Shown in pieces: positions 33,001 to 40,700 of a stretch of DNA of 48,337 nt. Positions within the stretch are counted from its first letter, which is position 1, and each line of letters begins with the position of its first letter. Position numbers and translations under genes: made by a program. The notes under the pieces were generated by a model. It saw only the letters and a list, made by a program, of their open reading frames with translations, did not search any database and was not told the origin of the DNA. The stretch comes from a virus: positions 1 through 48,337 of IMG/VR virus record IMGVR_UViG_3300042484_000872; one strand, written 5' to 3'.

Positions 33001-34939
33001 CACTATATATTAAATTAGTAGACTTATATATTTGTTCTGTATTCTTAGCTGTAGTTTCAAAGTTTGCAAGTCTAGCATTAAATGTGGCAGCTGTATCATT
33101 CTCATTAGCAAGTCCTAATTGTTTAAGAGATGCAAGTCCTTCAGTTGTCATAGAAGTTTCTCTCATATCAGAGATATCATCCATAACCATATCCATTCTA
33201 CCGTATTTAATACGTGGAGATAAATAGTTATGCATCATATCAGAATTAATATCTTTTGCTTCTAATTCATCACCTTGTAAAATTGCAGCTTCTTGTTCTT
33301 CTTGAAGTGCTACACCTCTATTTACAGCATCTAATTTATATTGGAACGCTTCTTTATATGTAGGTGCATTATTAAGTTGTTCTAAAAATTTAGTAGTGTT
33401 TGTCTTAGTTGTTTTACCCATTAGGTAATTACCCTTAATTTGCATTGCTGCTCCAGTAAGTCCACCAATAAGACCTCCTTCAAGTCCTTCTTTAGATACC
33501 AATGCTCCAACATCTTTACCAGATTCATCTGTACCAAATAATCCATAAAGTACACCATCAACCATTACATCTGCTTCTTTTCCTTGATATGCTTTATTGT
33601 AATAGTTTTGTGTTCCTACTTGTACAGCATACTGACCTATCTCCTGACCCATCTCTTTAGGATCAAATATATACTTACCTACACCTTTTGTTTTATTATA
33701 TAATTTACCAAATTTTGTTGTAGCTTCTTTAGCAACATATTGACCATTTTTTAATACAACATTATCTACCGCACCAGCTAAACTATTTGCTGCTTGTCTT
33801 TCTGCAGCATATGAACTTCCCATTAATTTAGGAAGCTGCACATATTCTGTAGCAGTTAGTAATGCCATATTAGCAAGAAAAGATGTTTTACCTACCTTCT
33901 CTGTCTGAGCATCTATCTTCTTTAACTCTTCAGCATTTGGTGCTATTCCAAAGTTACCTCTTTTATGTTGTTCAATTAATTGATTTCTAAATTCATTAGA
34001 TGTTTGCAATCCTTCAAATGCAGATTCACCACCTTGAGAATATGTAGCTATACCTATTCTTTTACCTACATCATTTATCTTTGCAAATTGATTTGTTTGT
34101 TTTGCAATTTGTGCCATTTTAGATGTTCTCTCAGCAACATCTGCTATAGAAGAAATTTCTCCTTTTAATAAAGCAGCAGCCTCAGCATTCTTACCAACAG
34201 AGAAAGCTCTTGCTGTATTTTTTAATAATGGAGCAAATGCTTTAAATGATTGTGATGCTTCCATAGTTAATGCTCTAGCTGCAGCAGCTTCACCAATAGC
34301 TGTACCTGCTACACCAAGTACTTTACTAGCCATGTTACCAGATATAACAGCACCAACAGCAAATCCACTATTTTTGATTACTTTATCAAATAGAAAGTTT
34401 GCAGTCATCCAGTTATCTCTAGAATACCAATCAGCATTCTTTTCAGTATCTGTATAATAGTTAGGTAGATATTCTTGATCCACTTTTTCATTCCATTTAT
34501 CAATTCCTTGCATGACAGGGTTATCCCATATATCTGCAAGTCTTCCTGTAAACATAGCTGATACAGCTCCACCCACTGTAGCAAATCCACCAACAACTGT
34601 TGTTGCTGCAAGATTGGTTCCTTTTAGTATACCATTTACACCTTTTGATAATGTTGATTGTTGTGCTCCCCAAGCATCTTCGTTATTAGCTCCATAGACA
34701 ACTGTATCATATCTACCTGTTAAATCTCCTGCAACATCAGATAAATAAGTTTTACCTGGTTTTAGATCATTAGGATTTATTTGACTATTCATCATATTAA
34801 TCCTATCATCTTGTGATAATGCTTTTCCTGATCTTAACCCAGGAAATCCTGTAGTTAAAGGAGTTGTGTCTATAGAACCAACGTTAGGTGTAATTGGACC
34901 TCTTACATAAGGTTGTCCTGCTTTATTAGGCTGTAGCAT
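21032..34939 (-). CDS. Giant virion RNA polymerase protein with FtsK gamma-like and zincin-like domains
   Basis: A 4635-aa protein, the longest in the window. N-terminal part: Gly/Ala-rich hydrophobic helices (about 100-230), like ejection proteins. About 960-1250: long coiled coil. About 1740-2180: beads separated by Ala/Pro linkers, including two tandem repeats (about 1864-1952 and 1962-2047) and an FtsK gamma-like winged helix (2086-2143). HEVFE (2267-2271): zincin-like motif. The RNA polymerase active site is FRIPTQKQ, then SDFDIDKL, with DFDID at 3686-3690 as the metal-binding loop of the double-psi beta-barrel polymerases of crAss-like phages. A motif of form DGNxY...K-x-GY-x-P is repeated near 4240-4275 and 4598-4635. 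It is probably packaged, injected, and transcribes early genes. Confidence 0.88.
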   Translation of the reverse strand: MLQPNKAGQPYVRGPITPNVGSIDTTPLTTGFPGLRSGKALSQDDRINMMNSQINPNDLKPGKTYLSDVAGDLTGRYDTVVYGANNEDAWGAQQSTLSKGVNGILKGTNLAATTVVGGFATVGGAVSAMFTGRLADIWDNPVMQGIDKWNEKVDQEYLPNYYTDTEKNADWYSRDNWMTANFLFDKVIKNSGFAVGAVISGNMASKVLGVAGTAIGEAAAARALTMEASQSFKAFAPLLKNTARAFSVGKNAEAAALLKGEISSIADVAERTSKMAQIAKQTNQFAKINDVGKRIGIATYSQGGESAFEGLQTSNEFRNQLIEQHKRGNFGIAPNAEELKKIDAQTEKVGKTSFLANMALLTATEYVQLPKLMGSSYAAERQAANSLAGAVDNVVLKNGQYVAKEATTKFGKLYNKTKGVGKYIFDPKEMGQEIGQYAVQVGTQNYYNKAYQGKEADVMVDGVLYGLFGTDESGKDVGALVSKEGLEGGLIGGLTGAAMQIKGNYLMGKTTKTNTTKFLEQLNNAPTYKEAFQYKLDAVNRGVALQEEQEAAILQGDELEAKDINSDMMHNYLSPRIKYGRMDMVMDDISDMRETSMTTEGLASLKQLGLANENDTAATFNARLANFETTAKNTEQIYKSTNLIYSGEILKDKDGKPVLNAKGEQIRKYSDASIEQMIYAASKVANYDVRIPQVSALPVGQGIDVQSIVNEELTNPESTALADKLAELDINPEINTAEVKQNLKDTVELTLRRKEYLKNYNDIISNPETYTQERRDFKETIEGLKETITIKTKKGERDIEIGTEYFLGRVVGKSKEGKDVYRAPRMIVLGRNEDGTIKVQDSDGVIHDIKESTLEKYNLGKVESTLKNKKAKFYMEHWNTVYEFNFGAKTGGKQKGRIEYDPENDVMLFVYKNKKGERKEIEVTGDQFKLTEANKKKGFTQPMITEIGELTAVQQKAKSEYVAEKDPRIDAKREARLAVLNDLFDTLVGKQERLDKTIEQKQQELNKAKEEYTLLEKEIEEAQLDKRTKAVRFKAATTKALDNAMRLSRMQDQLEREIEDLKTDSQEIEFTLGYITDMASNIDEYSTNFKDFMDELQDEILDLEVLQETTQKQITVLSKLSRDVQAALDSTIDYLSKLISSFESKYPNVPRLMGQDWVDFLRDNPNFLKVKPNYRSDLQMIDDIISNMEDGEVTPNEERLKDLTEHLAIMQDSMDEVQREIEAKEIILNKFKDIADKYKQQLAEDRRLQNDQALRAEYLGTNSESVQSFFGKQSYEASSKKDDLDLVSSTVAVTKGKPGEKIREHHVRANRFGFNMHKFENKNSIRGVVVTAKTEDSIIPGLMDNLTDGGRAIGADGKPINPNTIVTLVMVQDNEDGTMTLVDENGVPFTSAQLADPVNHAIYQVFPSAELEANYKDAEGKTERGSMFRKATPEYIQKSLKEQYAKWRTDRLQEDSLPAPQDVSASFGIPDYVTRLDDKGKEVRDYDARVAVETTGLLEEGALIQDPVLVVATTNESVSYGKVTFETPKGRVFLKVPGGLVKLKNRQLTEKEANTIFDVMHQVTKNVSKDGTVKTKETQYLFNWLKTIVYWGIAKNTQTGERKDPGYNNVWFETTTEGNKSSTKLYMSGLQTEGFDFTPTGLENKKSEIIAILQGMYNNVNATKVNIDSFKKKYTEIVGIDENGQPIKKEWDNYQTYLLSSEGRTNDEIPLVTQIRPLTDPAIPNKKGIYFTLDSTSDDYQIPAPPVVATAAPKATAKLDPNIKKTSLEKIKAAINTEENIEPLMDGIFNVINEDEYTNWQETLEPVQLENDLRESLEAVKGDNTKVMNIVSKYLLNKYIDEQLAILNKTTVPTATTPAVAIAKVYNLEGEPNDYKLGKYGNVPFTLDAQKFIDTKEEEGFSITFEADTMTALMNARGLDPSKPKDVKEAQDQVYFAILNKLRPQLDAFQTKSKVPAADAPQTTFVLDGLAENTIQIGKYGKIIFTLDGKKFNEVGEGFNIQFPSYDQEVLRNVMADKGITQAEAQQMIGNNIYAKVSTQLEALKIPVAPPIATPFTPSVQAADEKTVEELIMYSVIEEDRGKAIDDLIQAANVVIETSQGSASLLQRRFKLGYNKAARYIEALEKLGIIGEFKGAKAREVLITNVAQAENLIRQALEAPVVAEVITPAPIAPAVQKPAGASKFANRQRGQTPDDSSMRVALANQAKKFQGEDWAKLEEGIKKMLPNVPLYRVKNIIQATNGKQAWGMLHKGAIYVYENAEIGTVYHEVFEAVWKMFADAKEKEAVLKEFASRPGTFVDRETGNTVAYKDAVPHQIKEELAEEFRDAVLKDKLGEPITSKSLIGRLFSQLIDFIKSFFTGENAQRNTKELFNKIGNGYYATYNPYVSQLAYANSGVIDIENATADASSDLRVKNIPAVQLHEIIEEMTFITLKDLIDRKESLFDIVKPRQKELYEMLQVRILDVIGHQADLIEDNVASGATSVEDSIKQYNDIEALYNNVYDQWDNIIKEHKAKLKTFNIEFDENDELILGDEDASGKSDWQDARKIDSFRKSNGAIKLLLGTLPVSYIGVNEKGERELKNTRSSIGGAILMPADEVFIKLKNKLYDSVDPDDMLSRLKDMAKGDPTYENLYKRLTKVGPSEDINFKALDQNGIQLISAFWKSMKSQNADAISVFILPGGEVVISDSTLTSSAKQAKRDMTNEMIDKIKSNSIYFSYDPKTGRYFATDKIRSMILNGSKMESYTALLKELGITFDVKALKKLNDNQLENFRDAVEGIQNEFIRLNEKGKAKTQAEIDADEAEGKIARGIASLTPRALGIERRLFQLGLTKALIENKGFESTYFNMNGERTQTYIGVNTLSNLHNVLSKLNNIDELSTNPAYSQYKYLRTDAFAKGSVMLQNMFNLHPTKGTGKRIFGTEDLMKSDYIDGTDNQANGKKKESSKLTAKERIVQEINLNLDGFFLNLVPGDASIEWAVKMLNFIDSDSYADDAHIEIFKNYFISEVELARDGRFIVEGKGNKSTDLRFFKAILGKELNDKITKESNNKYTALELYEGKPSEKFKGYASEIDAAVNAFIKKDALDTETLLRDYSIINYGAEGLNIDDIAFDDKVELTEDSLKDNLQVLSINYMIANIEMHKLLYSDPYQYSDELKRIKNFNSPRQALMAGSQDINSALDAVYNKGYKPGDVGYTDMNNEFFRSITLGDVMSASDLKGYDPYEETDGGGYISLKANRIFGIRSGEWTTANEAQYRHDVAFEELVKSGATAKEIEKFDRNSPDVASTYTPRKPIVSGSKDNGRNYNDVVMHKFALLPLSFRLLYKINPESNAIKLYNKMQRENIDYTVYASGSKVGTEKISPLYNDEGEFDETPFEEAGDEVNIYEKQAVSNIPFSIMGVQAEVPSKEAAYVTQGSQITKLATLDFMEAGVPIDFDSATEDFNTRFVKWIKLSEDQKVEQSELYKDIKHNQEMLQAKIEYGYKSLLKKLGLKQTAKGFEISNVKKLTDTLRDEILKREVNYNITDALTGFEKGDTVLEATPAYQQIRNILYSIADKNVVSPKISGGMKVQVPGTLLESKRPGKQIVKGKNVYSSDLLRFYTRNENGKSINVCQIMIAKWFKSDMSDEALMDYFNNTEEGKKEFAAITGVAFRIPTQKQNSIDVFEIGKFLPQGYKDSVVIPSELVKKAGSDFDIDKLSIYLKNIYPSKDGKPKQVPYLGTGQEAVDKFGELYDNGEFNEYLKSKKDALPQGSVEDRLFESMFPEEYSLQREDVINDLYRQSLENEYITSLQALISNDLNFDNLIKPNSADDLKGLSKDINNKLGKTEIDYGAVGNMLSRGFMTSLRHAFVTGKYAIGIAAVNQTNHAQNQRSPIFIDTDKLDTVIDPVDKKWLGDAEIKFQEYNSIMVNGRNRATLSKIKSADNKTFISDTIGQFIDGYVDISKGPWIMEMGASPNVASTWMLLVKLGVPINTVGYFMNQPVIREYLKTIQNNGYSWLFIDKFVDNVKYDYIGGEDVEVTSIPSEKELGDMIGKSAENMNPTELAQQQFILDEFLKYAMMANHLFQVTQGSNFDTATINDPYLVFKKQEQLAKARNTIYSSIDNENKVVPAVDSILDNSFVGPLANVIYGVRDAFAEILISDRKNIRKVMQEVLRPYIGLNDRDFIKVSQKAVNDLFDWAVQNNRKLNNSVKKILLGTATEKSAAREIIEFRDKVLKDKTHPLFNNLILKSIQLESGKKIVLDEYELRDGNTYKRENINIPLLVKLGYSPKESRKMMNMIIPQVDNLSIKGRDGKVYDQNLIIYGFEELKEKLGDENKDLYGKLVRLAVIQSGLTNSPIAFTNLLPYEDFREFYNETLSNLENIPNLADFRQLDIMERSNWNNANITTFKKGRLQQSKKNPNSWYYPEKQFLSKKLEKKMLSGELPPMIVFSMFSREGSNDFVVYSSEGKITKAQRIKARRTGDTSHVEKGLFKKVYTVNEDGKRVPLVQESEYQGKFYFNYVYKAVNAWGDSFKAQEFYGKTFPLDPLSTVSRASVLDNGFIKVQYTENAEKQQLSPDEVEDSAIELALTGVTPNVAIIQQEEAEAPAAETREKSTIERILKDGNAYNIDDIKLGMLIKMGYTPSEVGEILKEIRKEIC

Positions 34940-34945
34940 ACTCTT

Positions 34946-37645
34946 TTATTTATTTTGAGTTTGGTTTTGTAAATATATCATATACAAATTTTCTAAATCT
35001 TTTGGTGAGGTTGTTTTGAATATAGTATCTATCATACCTTCTTCTTTAGCAATTGCACCACCATACATAGTAATCCAACGATTTTCTCCTGGAGGTTTAA
35101 CATAATTAACAAGTCTATATCCTCCCGATGATTTTACAGCATCTGCACGATATCCCCAACCTGCTCTAGTCACTTCTGGATTAACTTCATTTGCTTGGAA
35201 ATAAGAAGTAGTCCATGCTTTAGGTGAACTAGGTCCATATATAGAATTAGTAGATTTTGTTTTGTCATTCATGTTAATTAAATCTTGAACAGGCTTCTCT
35301 TCATAACTTGTAAGGTTTAAACCTGTAAACTGTTGCAATTCATCATGATTAACATTAGTGATAGTATGTTTAACTCCTTTTGCATCTTTTACAATTATAC
35401 TTCCAGTCCATTCCTCTTTAGCATTAGTAGGTTTTTTACCTGTCCATGATATAGATGTTGGATTAGCCAAAGCAGCTTGAACAGTTTCTTCTGTATCTCC
35501 TTTTCCATAACTTCTCATACCAACACTTAAATATGAAGATACATTAGCTACAGATGCTTTAATTTGATCTGCAGTAAACATAGGAAGACTTCCACCTTTC
35601 ACATCTGTAACACCAACTATCTTACTTAATTTTTCATTAAATAATTCATTAGCTTTTGATAATGTAGCAGCATGTTTAGTTCTATCATCATCACCTTTAT
35701 CATAATTATAAGTTTCTCTATATATAGAACTTGTCATACCTGGAGGTAAATTATGCCAATTCTGAATTATCTTTAATTGATTAGGTGTAAGATTATCTCT
35801 TAATTCAGTATCTGGAAAATTAGGATTTGCTAATGCTTGATGTGTTAATGCCCATTGTATTTTATCAGCTGTAAAACTTACCATATCTTTTGGTTCTAAA
35901 ACAAGTTTAGTCCCATTAACATTAAAGTTTAAAGTCTTTTTACCATTTAATAATTTAGTCAATGATTCATCTACTCCAGCTTCTTTATCAGCAGCTATTT
36001 CTGCAGCCTTACTCATTGTCATTTTATTCTTTAGAGTTTTAGAAGTGGTAGTATATTCATTCAATTCATCTTCTAAATTAGGAGGTGGTTTTAATCCAAG
36101 CTCAGCATATTTATTTTTTATATTAACAGCCCATCTATCTAAATATTGTTCAGGAGTTATTCCTTGTTTAGTAGCATAATTTTTTACATTTGCTAATATA
36201 GATTCATCTGTAAGATTATAATCATTTTTATTTGCTCTAATAAGATCAGCATACATTGTAAATGCAATATCTCCTTTTGCACTAGTTAATGTAGATATAT
36301 CTTCTTTCATCATATTAACTGCAGAAACTTTATCTCCAGGAACATTTCCTGCAAATAAAGGAGCATTAGCATCTATTGTACCTACTTTCTTTTTAGTTGT
36401 TGTTGTATCTTTTTTATAAATTTCACCTGTAACAGGATCTACACCATAATTACCTTCAAATTCCATCCAAGCTCTTTTATCTCCAGACTTAGCAATAGCT
36501 AGTGTTTGATTTTGATAAGCTATTTTATTTTTTTCTTGTAAGGTATTAAATGCCATTGTGTCTCTCCAATTCTGTTGTTGCAAAGCTTCGTTAGTACCAT
36601 ATTCACGTGACTTAGTTTCTTTAACAAATTGATTTATCAAGTTTTGTTTTACATCTTTTGCATAGAAGTTTTGTTTAAATTCTTCAGGACTACCTTGAGC
36701 TTGTTCTGTTAATGATGTAAATGTATTATTATTACTTAATATAGATGCTTCTATCTCAGTACTTGCTTTTGTATAAGCTTCTCTTTGTTCTGGTGATAAA
36801 TTTGTAGCAGTTAATAAAGATGAAATTTCTAATGATTGAGATTGTAATCTTTCATTCTCTTCATCATATTGTGTTTTTAAAGGTTCTAGTAATGTTGTAG
36901 CTTCTGTATCTTTATATCTAGCCCAACCATCAATTCCTAATTGTTGTCTAACATCACCTTGGCTCATTACATTATTTATAGCAGCTAATACAGCTGGTTT
37001 GTTTGTAACAAGTTTATCAATAGTTTTTGCATCAGCATATGTATATTTTCCATTAGTAATAACTGGTTTACCATCATCACCAGTAACAAATATTTCTTGT
37101 GCTACATTAGCACTTTCTCCTGCACCTACAAGAGCTTCTTGTAACTTCTTAACAATGTTTGTGTATGGAACATAATCAGCACTGAACTTAGCTTTTACAT
37201 TTTTATCATTAATATATTCTGAAGCAAACTTATCATAATAGTCATCATTGTTTTTATCTGTTAATCCCTTTTTTGATAACTCTTCTCTCTTCTTATACCC
37301 TGCTCTTAATTTAGATGTAGAACTCACTGCATTTATAACGTCTTCATCTTTAACTATTTGCTTAGTCATTCCATTAACAGAATTAACTAAAGAGAAATCT
37401 GAGAAATCTCCAGCAGCTACAAATTTTAGATTATTACCAAGAGTGTTAAGTTTAGATTGTAGATACTTCTGTTGAACAGGATTAGCAATATCTAGTCCTG
37501 CAACATTATCTATATTTGTTTGTATTCTTTGTACTCCTTCTTCGTACTTCTGTTGTTTGTACATACCAACCTTCAACATAGCTTCTACAGGAAGTTGTTG
37601 TACGTAAGGATTAAAGGTTGGGATTTTGTCTGTATATGAAGCCAT
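34946..37645 (-). CDS. crAss-like virion cargo protein (899 aa)
   Basis: An 899-aa protein. The N-terminus (YTDKIPTFNPYVQQLPVEAM, MYKQQKYEEGVQRIQ, NVAGLDIANPVQQKYLQSKL) is of a type I recognise as conserved among crAss-like phages next to the virion polymerase. The body is mostly helical and Gln/Asn-rich, with no enzyme motif or membrane segment. In the crAss001 virion, large proteins from this gene region are packed inside the capsid and tail as cargo to be ejected; a similar role is expected here. It ends 6 nt before the polymerase start and has its own promoter-like site upstream. Confidence 0.8.
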   Translation of the reverse strand: MASYTDKIPTFNPYVQQLPVEAMLKVGMYKQQKYEEGVQRIQTNIDNVAGLDIANPVQQKYLQSKLNTLGNNLKFVAAGDFSDFSLVNSVNGMTKQIVKDEDVINAVSSTSKLRAGYKKREELSKKGLTDKNNDDYYDKFASEYINDKNVKAKFSADYVPYTNIVKKLQEALVGAGESANVAQEIFVTGDDGKPVITNGKYTYADAKTIDKLVTNKPAVLAAINNVMSQGDVRQQLGIDGWARYKDTEATTLLEPLKTQYDEENERLQSQSLEISSLLTATNLSPEQREAYTKASTEIEASILSNNNTFTSLTEQAQGSPEEFKQNFYAKDVKQNLINQFVKETKSREYGTNEALQQQNWRDTMAFNTLQEKNKIAYQNQTLAIAKSGDKRAWMEFEGNYGVDPVTGEIYKKDTTTTKKKVGTIDANAPLFAGNVPGDKVSAVNMMKEDISTLTSAKGDIAFTMYADLIRANKNDYNLTDESILANVKNYATKQGITPEQYLDRWAVNIKNKYAELGLKPPPNLEDELNEYTTTSKTLKNKMTMSKAAEIAADKEAGVDESLTKLLNGKKTLNFNVNGTKLVLEPKDMVSFTADKIQWALTHQALANPNFPDTELRDNLTPNQLKIIQNWHNLPPGMTSSIYRETYNYDKGDDDRTKHAATLSKANELFNEKLSKIVGVTDVKGGSLPMFTADQIKASVANVSSYLSVGMRSYGKGDTEETVQAALANPTSISWTGKKPTNAKEEWTGSIIVKDAKGVKHTITNVNHDELQQFTGLNLTSYEEKPVQDLINMNDKTKSTNSIYGPSSPKAWTTSYFQANEVNPEVTRAGWGYRADAVKSSGGYRLVNYVKPPGENRWITMYGGAIAKEEGMIDTIFKTTSPKDLENLYMIYLQNQTQNK

Positions 37646-37660
37646 AGTGTATTAGTTAAG

Positions 37661-37691
37661 CAAATATAATATGAATTATTAGATTATACAA
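37661..37691 (-). promoter_or_regulatory. Promoter-like site for the cargo/polymerase genes
   Basis: On the - strand, TATATTTG (complement of 37661-37668) matches the Bacteroidota -7 consensus. A TTG (complement of 37689-37691) lies 20 bp upstream, slightly longer than ideal, and falls inside the palindrome at 37683-37702. It would drive the 899-aa, polymerase and nuclease genes. Confidence 0.5.
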
Positions 37692-37702
37692 TGTTGTATA
37701 AT
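37683..37702. repeat. 20-bp palindrome over the -33 region
   Basis: ATTATACAA-TG-TTGTATAAT: 9-bp perfect arms with a 2-bp centre. It covers the predicted -33 element of the cargo/polymerase promoter, which is the usual place for a repressor or activator site. A second imperfect inverted repeat, TTATAATTA-AAT-TAGTTATAA, lies next to it at 37719-37739 and includes the stop of the 1184-aa gene. Confidence 0.55.
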
Positions 37703-37733
37703 AAGTTTTGTTAATTCTTTATAATTAAATTAG

Positions 37734-40700
37734 TTATAAATTTTTGTATGCTCTTACGACAGAGCTATTCTTGTGATTCTTTTTAATAGAAGATCCATTT
37801 TTATTTTTGATTCCTCCAACTGCTTCTAATGCATCATCTGATGAATCATCTGATTTATCTGTAGCTTTTTTCCAAGCAATTGGTGTACCATTTTTATCCC
37901 AACGTGTAGCTTCAAGTCCTGCTATATCTTGATTACCTTTTGCTTTAGCTCCACCTGCTTCTGTATCAAAGAATTGAAGAGGGTTCCAGTTATCAGCTCT
38001 ATTATCTTTACCAAATCTATAGTTGTACATATTTTCATATATACCTAATGTTTTGTTTTCAAGTTTGTTCTTAGCATATTTATCAGAGATAGAATTAAGA
38101 GCAGCTTGTGTTGTAGCTTTTGTATTAGATAAAGCTTCTGCTTGTCTTCCATATTGTCTATCAAATATTTCAAGGTTTTTAAGTTTAGAATCATTTAGAA
38201 TGTTTCTATTCTCTCCATACACTTTATCCTTCATAGCTTGATTAGCTCTGAACTGTTCTCCTAACACTCCTTGGTTAGCTTGATATTTCTGAGCATTCAA
38301 TTGTGCTTGGGCTGCTGGATTATATCCTACCATTCTTTGTGTTGCTCTATAATCTGCTTGGTTAGCATTTAATTGATCTTGGAATGATATATCATAAGGA
38401 ATACTAAGATCAGGTTGGAATCCTTGTGCAGGCACAGGTTCTAATTGATTAGTAGCAAGAGCATACATCTCTGGATAAAGTTGAGCAGCATCTAATTCTT
38501 CTTGATCAGAAGGTCTTAAATATTTCATTGCTTGATTAGCATACCCCATCCACCAAGGATATTTATTTTTTGTTTCTACTGAAGATGTTTCAGCGGCAGG
38601 AACAATTGCTGTTAACTCTTCTTCAGTTTGAATAGGTTCTGATTGTTTAGCTAAGTTTAATCTAGCACTTACAGTTTGTTCTCCAAAATCACTATCAGGT
38701 TTTACATAAGCTGATGAACCTACTTCTTTGGCTTTAGCATTAAACGCTTCTTGATATCTTTTTACATCAGCTTTATTTTTAGGATCAAATCCAGACCAAT
38801 TAAACCAAGAGTTAGCTTTCTTAGTTTCTTCAAATGCTTGTGGTGTAACTTTACCATGTAAACCTGTTGAAGGATCATATTTTTGACCTTTTGGAATTTC
38901 TTTTAATGCCTCTGCAGATTTTTGCTCAGATTCTTTATTAGAAAACTTTTTTATAGTTCTTTTATACTCTTTAGTCTTACCATCAGCTAAATATTTACCA
39001 GTCCATTTATATCCTTTTGCAATAGCATCAGCATCACTTGTAAATGATGTTGGAGGACTAGTTGTATCTGTTGTAACTGTTTTACCTTCTGCAGCTTTAC
39101 TTATTGCATCACCCCATCGTGCTTCTCTTGTTTGCATAGCTTCTTTATCTATTTTTACTTTACCTCTTGCAAGATCATCTGCAACTAAACCATTTTCTTC
39201 TGCTGTATCATTGATAGCATTTTGAAGAGAAGCTGCGTTTATCTTTTTATCAGCTATATCTTTAAGTTTCATATTAGCTCCTTGTATGTTAGCTTGTAAT
39301 GCTGTCATTTTAAGTTTATCAAATGATGTCAATGGTGTAAATCCATTTAACTCATTAGTTGATTTCTCTATAAGTTTATTTTGCTTAGCTTCTGTTTTAG
39401 AAAGATCAGCTACATAGTTTTTAAACTTCTTACCCTTAGCAGATTTATCTCCTAGCATATCTATATATTGATTAGGTATTTTTAAGTTACCAAATACTAC
39501 ACCAGACTTTTGTACTTCTCCTGTTTGAGGATCCACTGTACCACCTTCTTCTAATTCAACCATAGGTTCTCCTCTTTCAACTTCTACTGGATTACCACCA
39601 TAAGTTACACCAATACCTGTTTCTCCATTAGGAGATCTCTCTTCATGACTCTTACCTCTAAACATAACTGTTTCTCCTGTACCTGGTAGGTAAGGATTAT
39701 GTGAAAGAGTTTCAGCTCCTCCACCCCAATGTGTTTGTAACTCTCCACCTAATCCATATGATTTAATTCCTCCACCATCTTCATAAGTTTCCATAGCTCT
39801 TTCACTTGGAGGATTGTATGATTTTAAATGTCCACCAGCTCTGTATTGATCTTTATGTGCATAATCAGCAAAGTCTTGAGAATCATGATCTCCAAACATT
39901 GTAATCACTTGTGGGTTATATTCAGGATTCATGTATCCACCATCTTTCATATATGATTGATTCTGTCCTTGTAATCCTTTTGCAGCACTTCCCAATGACA
40001 TTGCTATAATATTACGTTGTGTAGCTTCTTGAGCCTTCTTCATTTTTTTACTATTTGTATCTAAGGCATTACCTATCATACCTCCAGCAAACTGTCCAAT
40101 CATTCCTCCAACAGGACCACCAATAGCTGTTCCTGCAGTTTGTCCAATTGTACCTCCTATTTGACCACCAGCATTTTGACCACCCATAAATGATTGTCCT
40201 AATCCTGTAGCTGTACTTCCAATTTGCCCATACATATCTGGAGACATTCCACCACCATCTTGCATGTTATGTAATCTACCACCATGATAAAAAGACTTAA
40301 CTTGATTTGGATTAGTTAATGGTTCATATCCACCATCTGTGTATATGTCATATCCATTACTATATGTATTTTGTATCTCTGTTGGATTACCACCTATACC
40401 TCCACCATCTTGTAATCTAACACCATTTCTAGCAAGAACATTTGTTCCAACACCATATACAGGAAAGAATGCAGAACCAGAATTTATATTATCTTCTGGA
40501 CGCATGTATTTTCTTTGTGTATTTTTATCTACATCTTCTGTTTCAGATGCTTGTCTTGTTACATTACTTATAGCCAAGTTTTGTTCAGCTGCTTTTCTAG
40601 CTCTTCGTTCTCCTCTTAATGCTTGATATCCACTTGCTAAATTACCAACAGGACCTGCATATTTTCCTACAGCATCCATAAATCCTCCACCACCACCTTG

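Noticed and set aside
34405-34611. Gln/Leu-rich - strand frame inside the polymerase gene
   Set aside because: It is an out-of-frame shadow of the 4635-aa coding sequence.
21032-34939. Stop-codon reassignment, known in some crAss-like phages
   Set aside because: Genes of up to 4635 codons are open in the standard code, and TAA, TAG and TGA are all used as stops at sensible gene ends.
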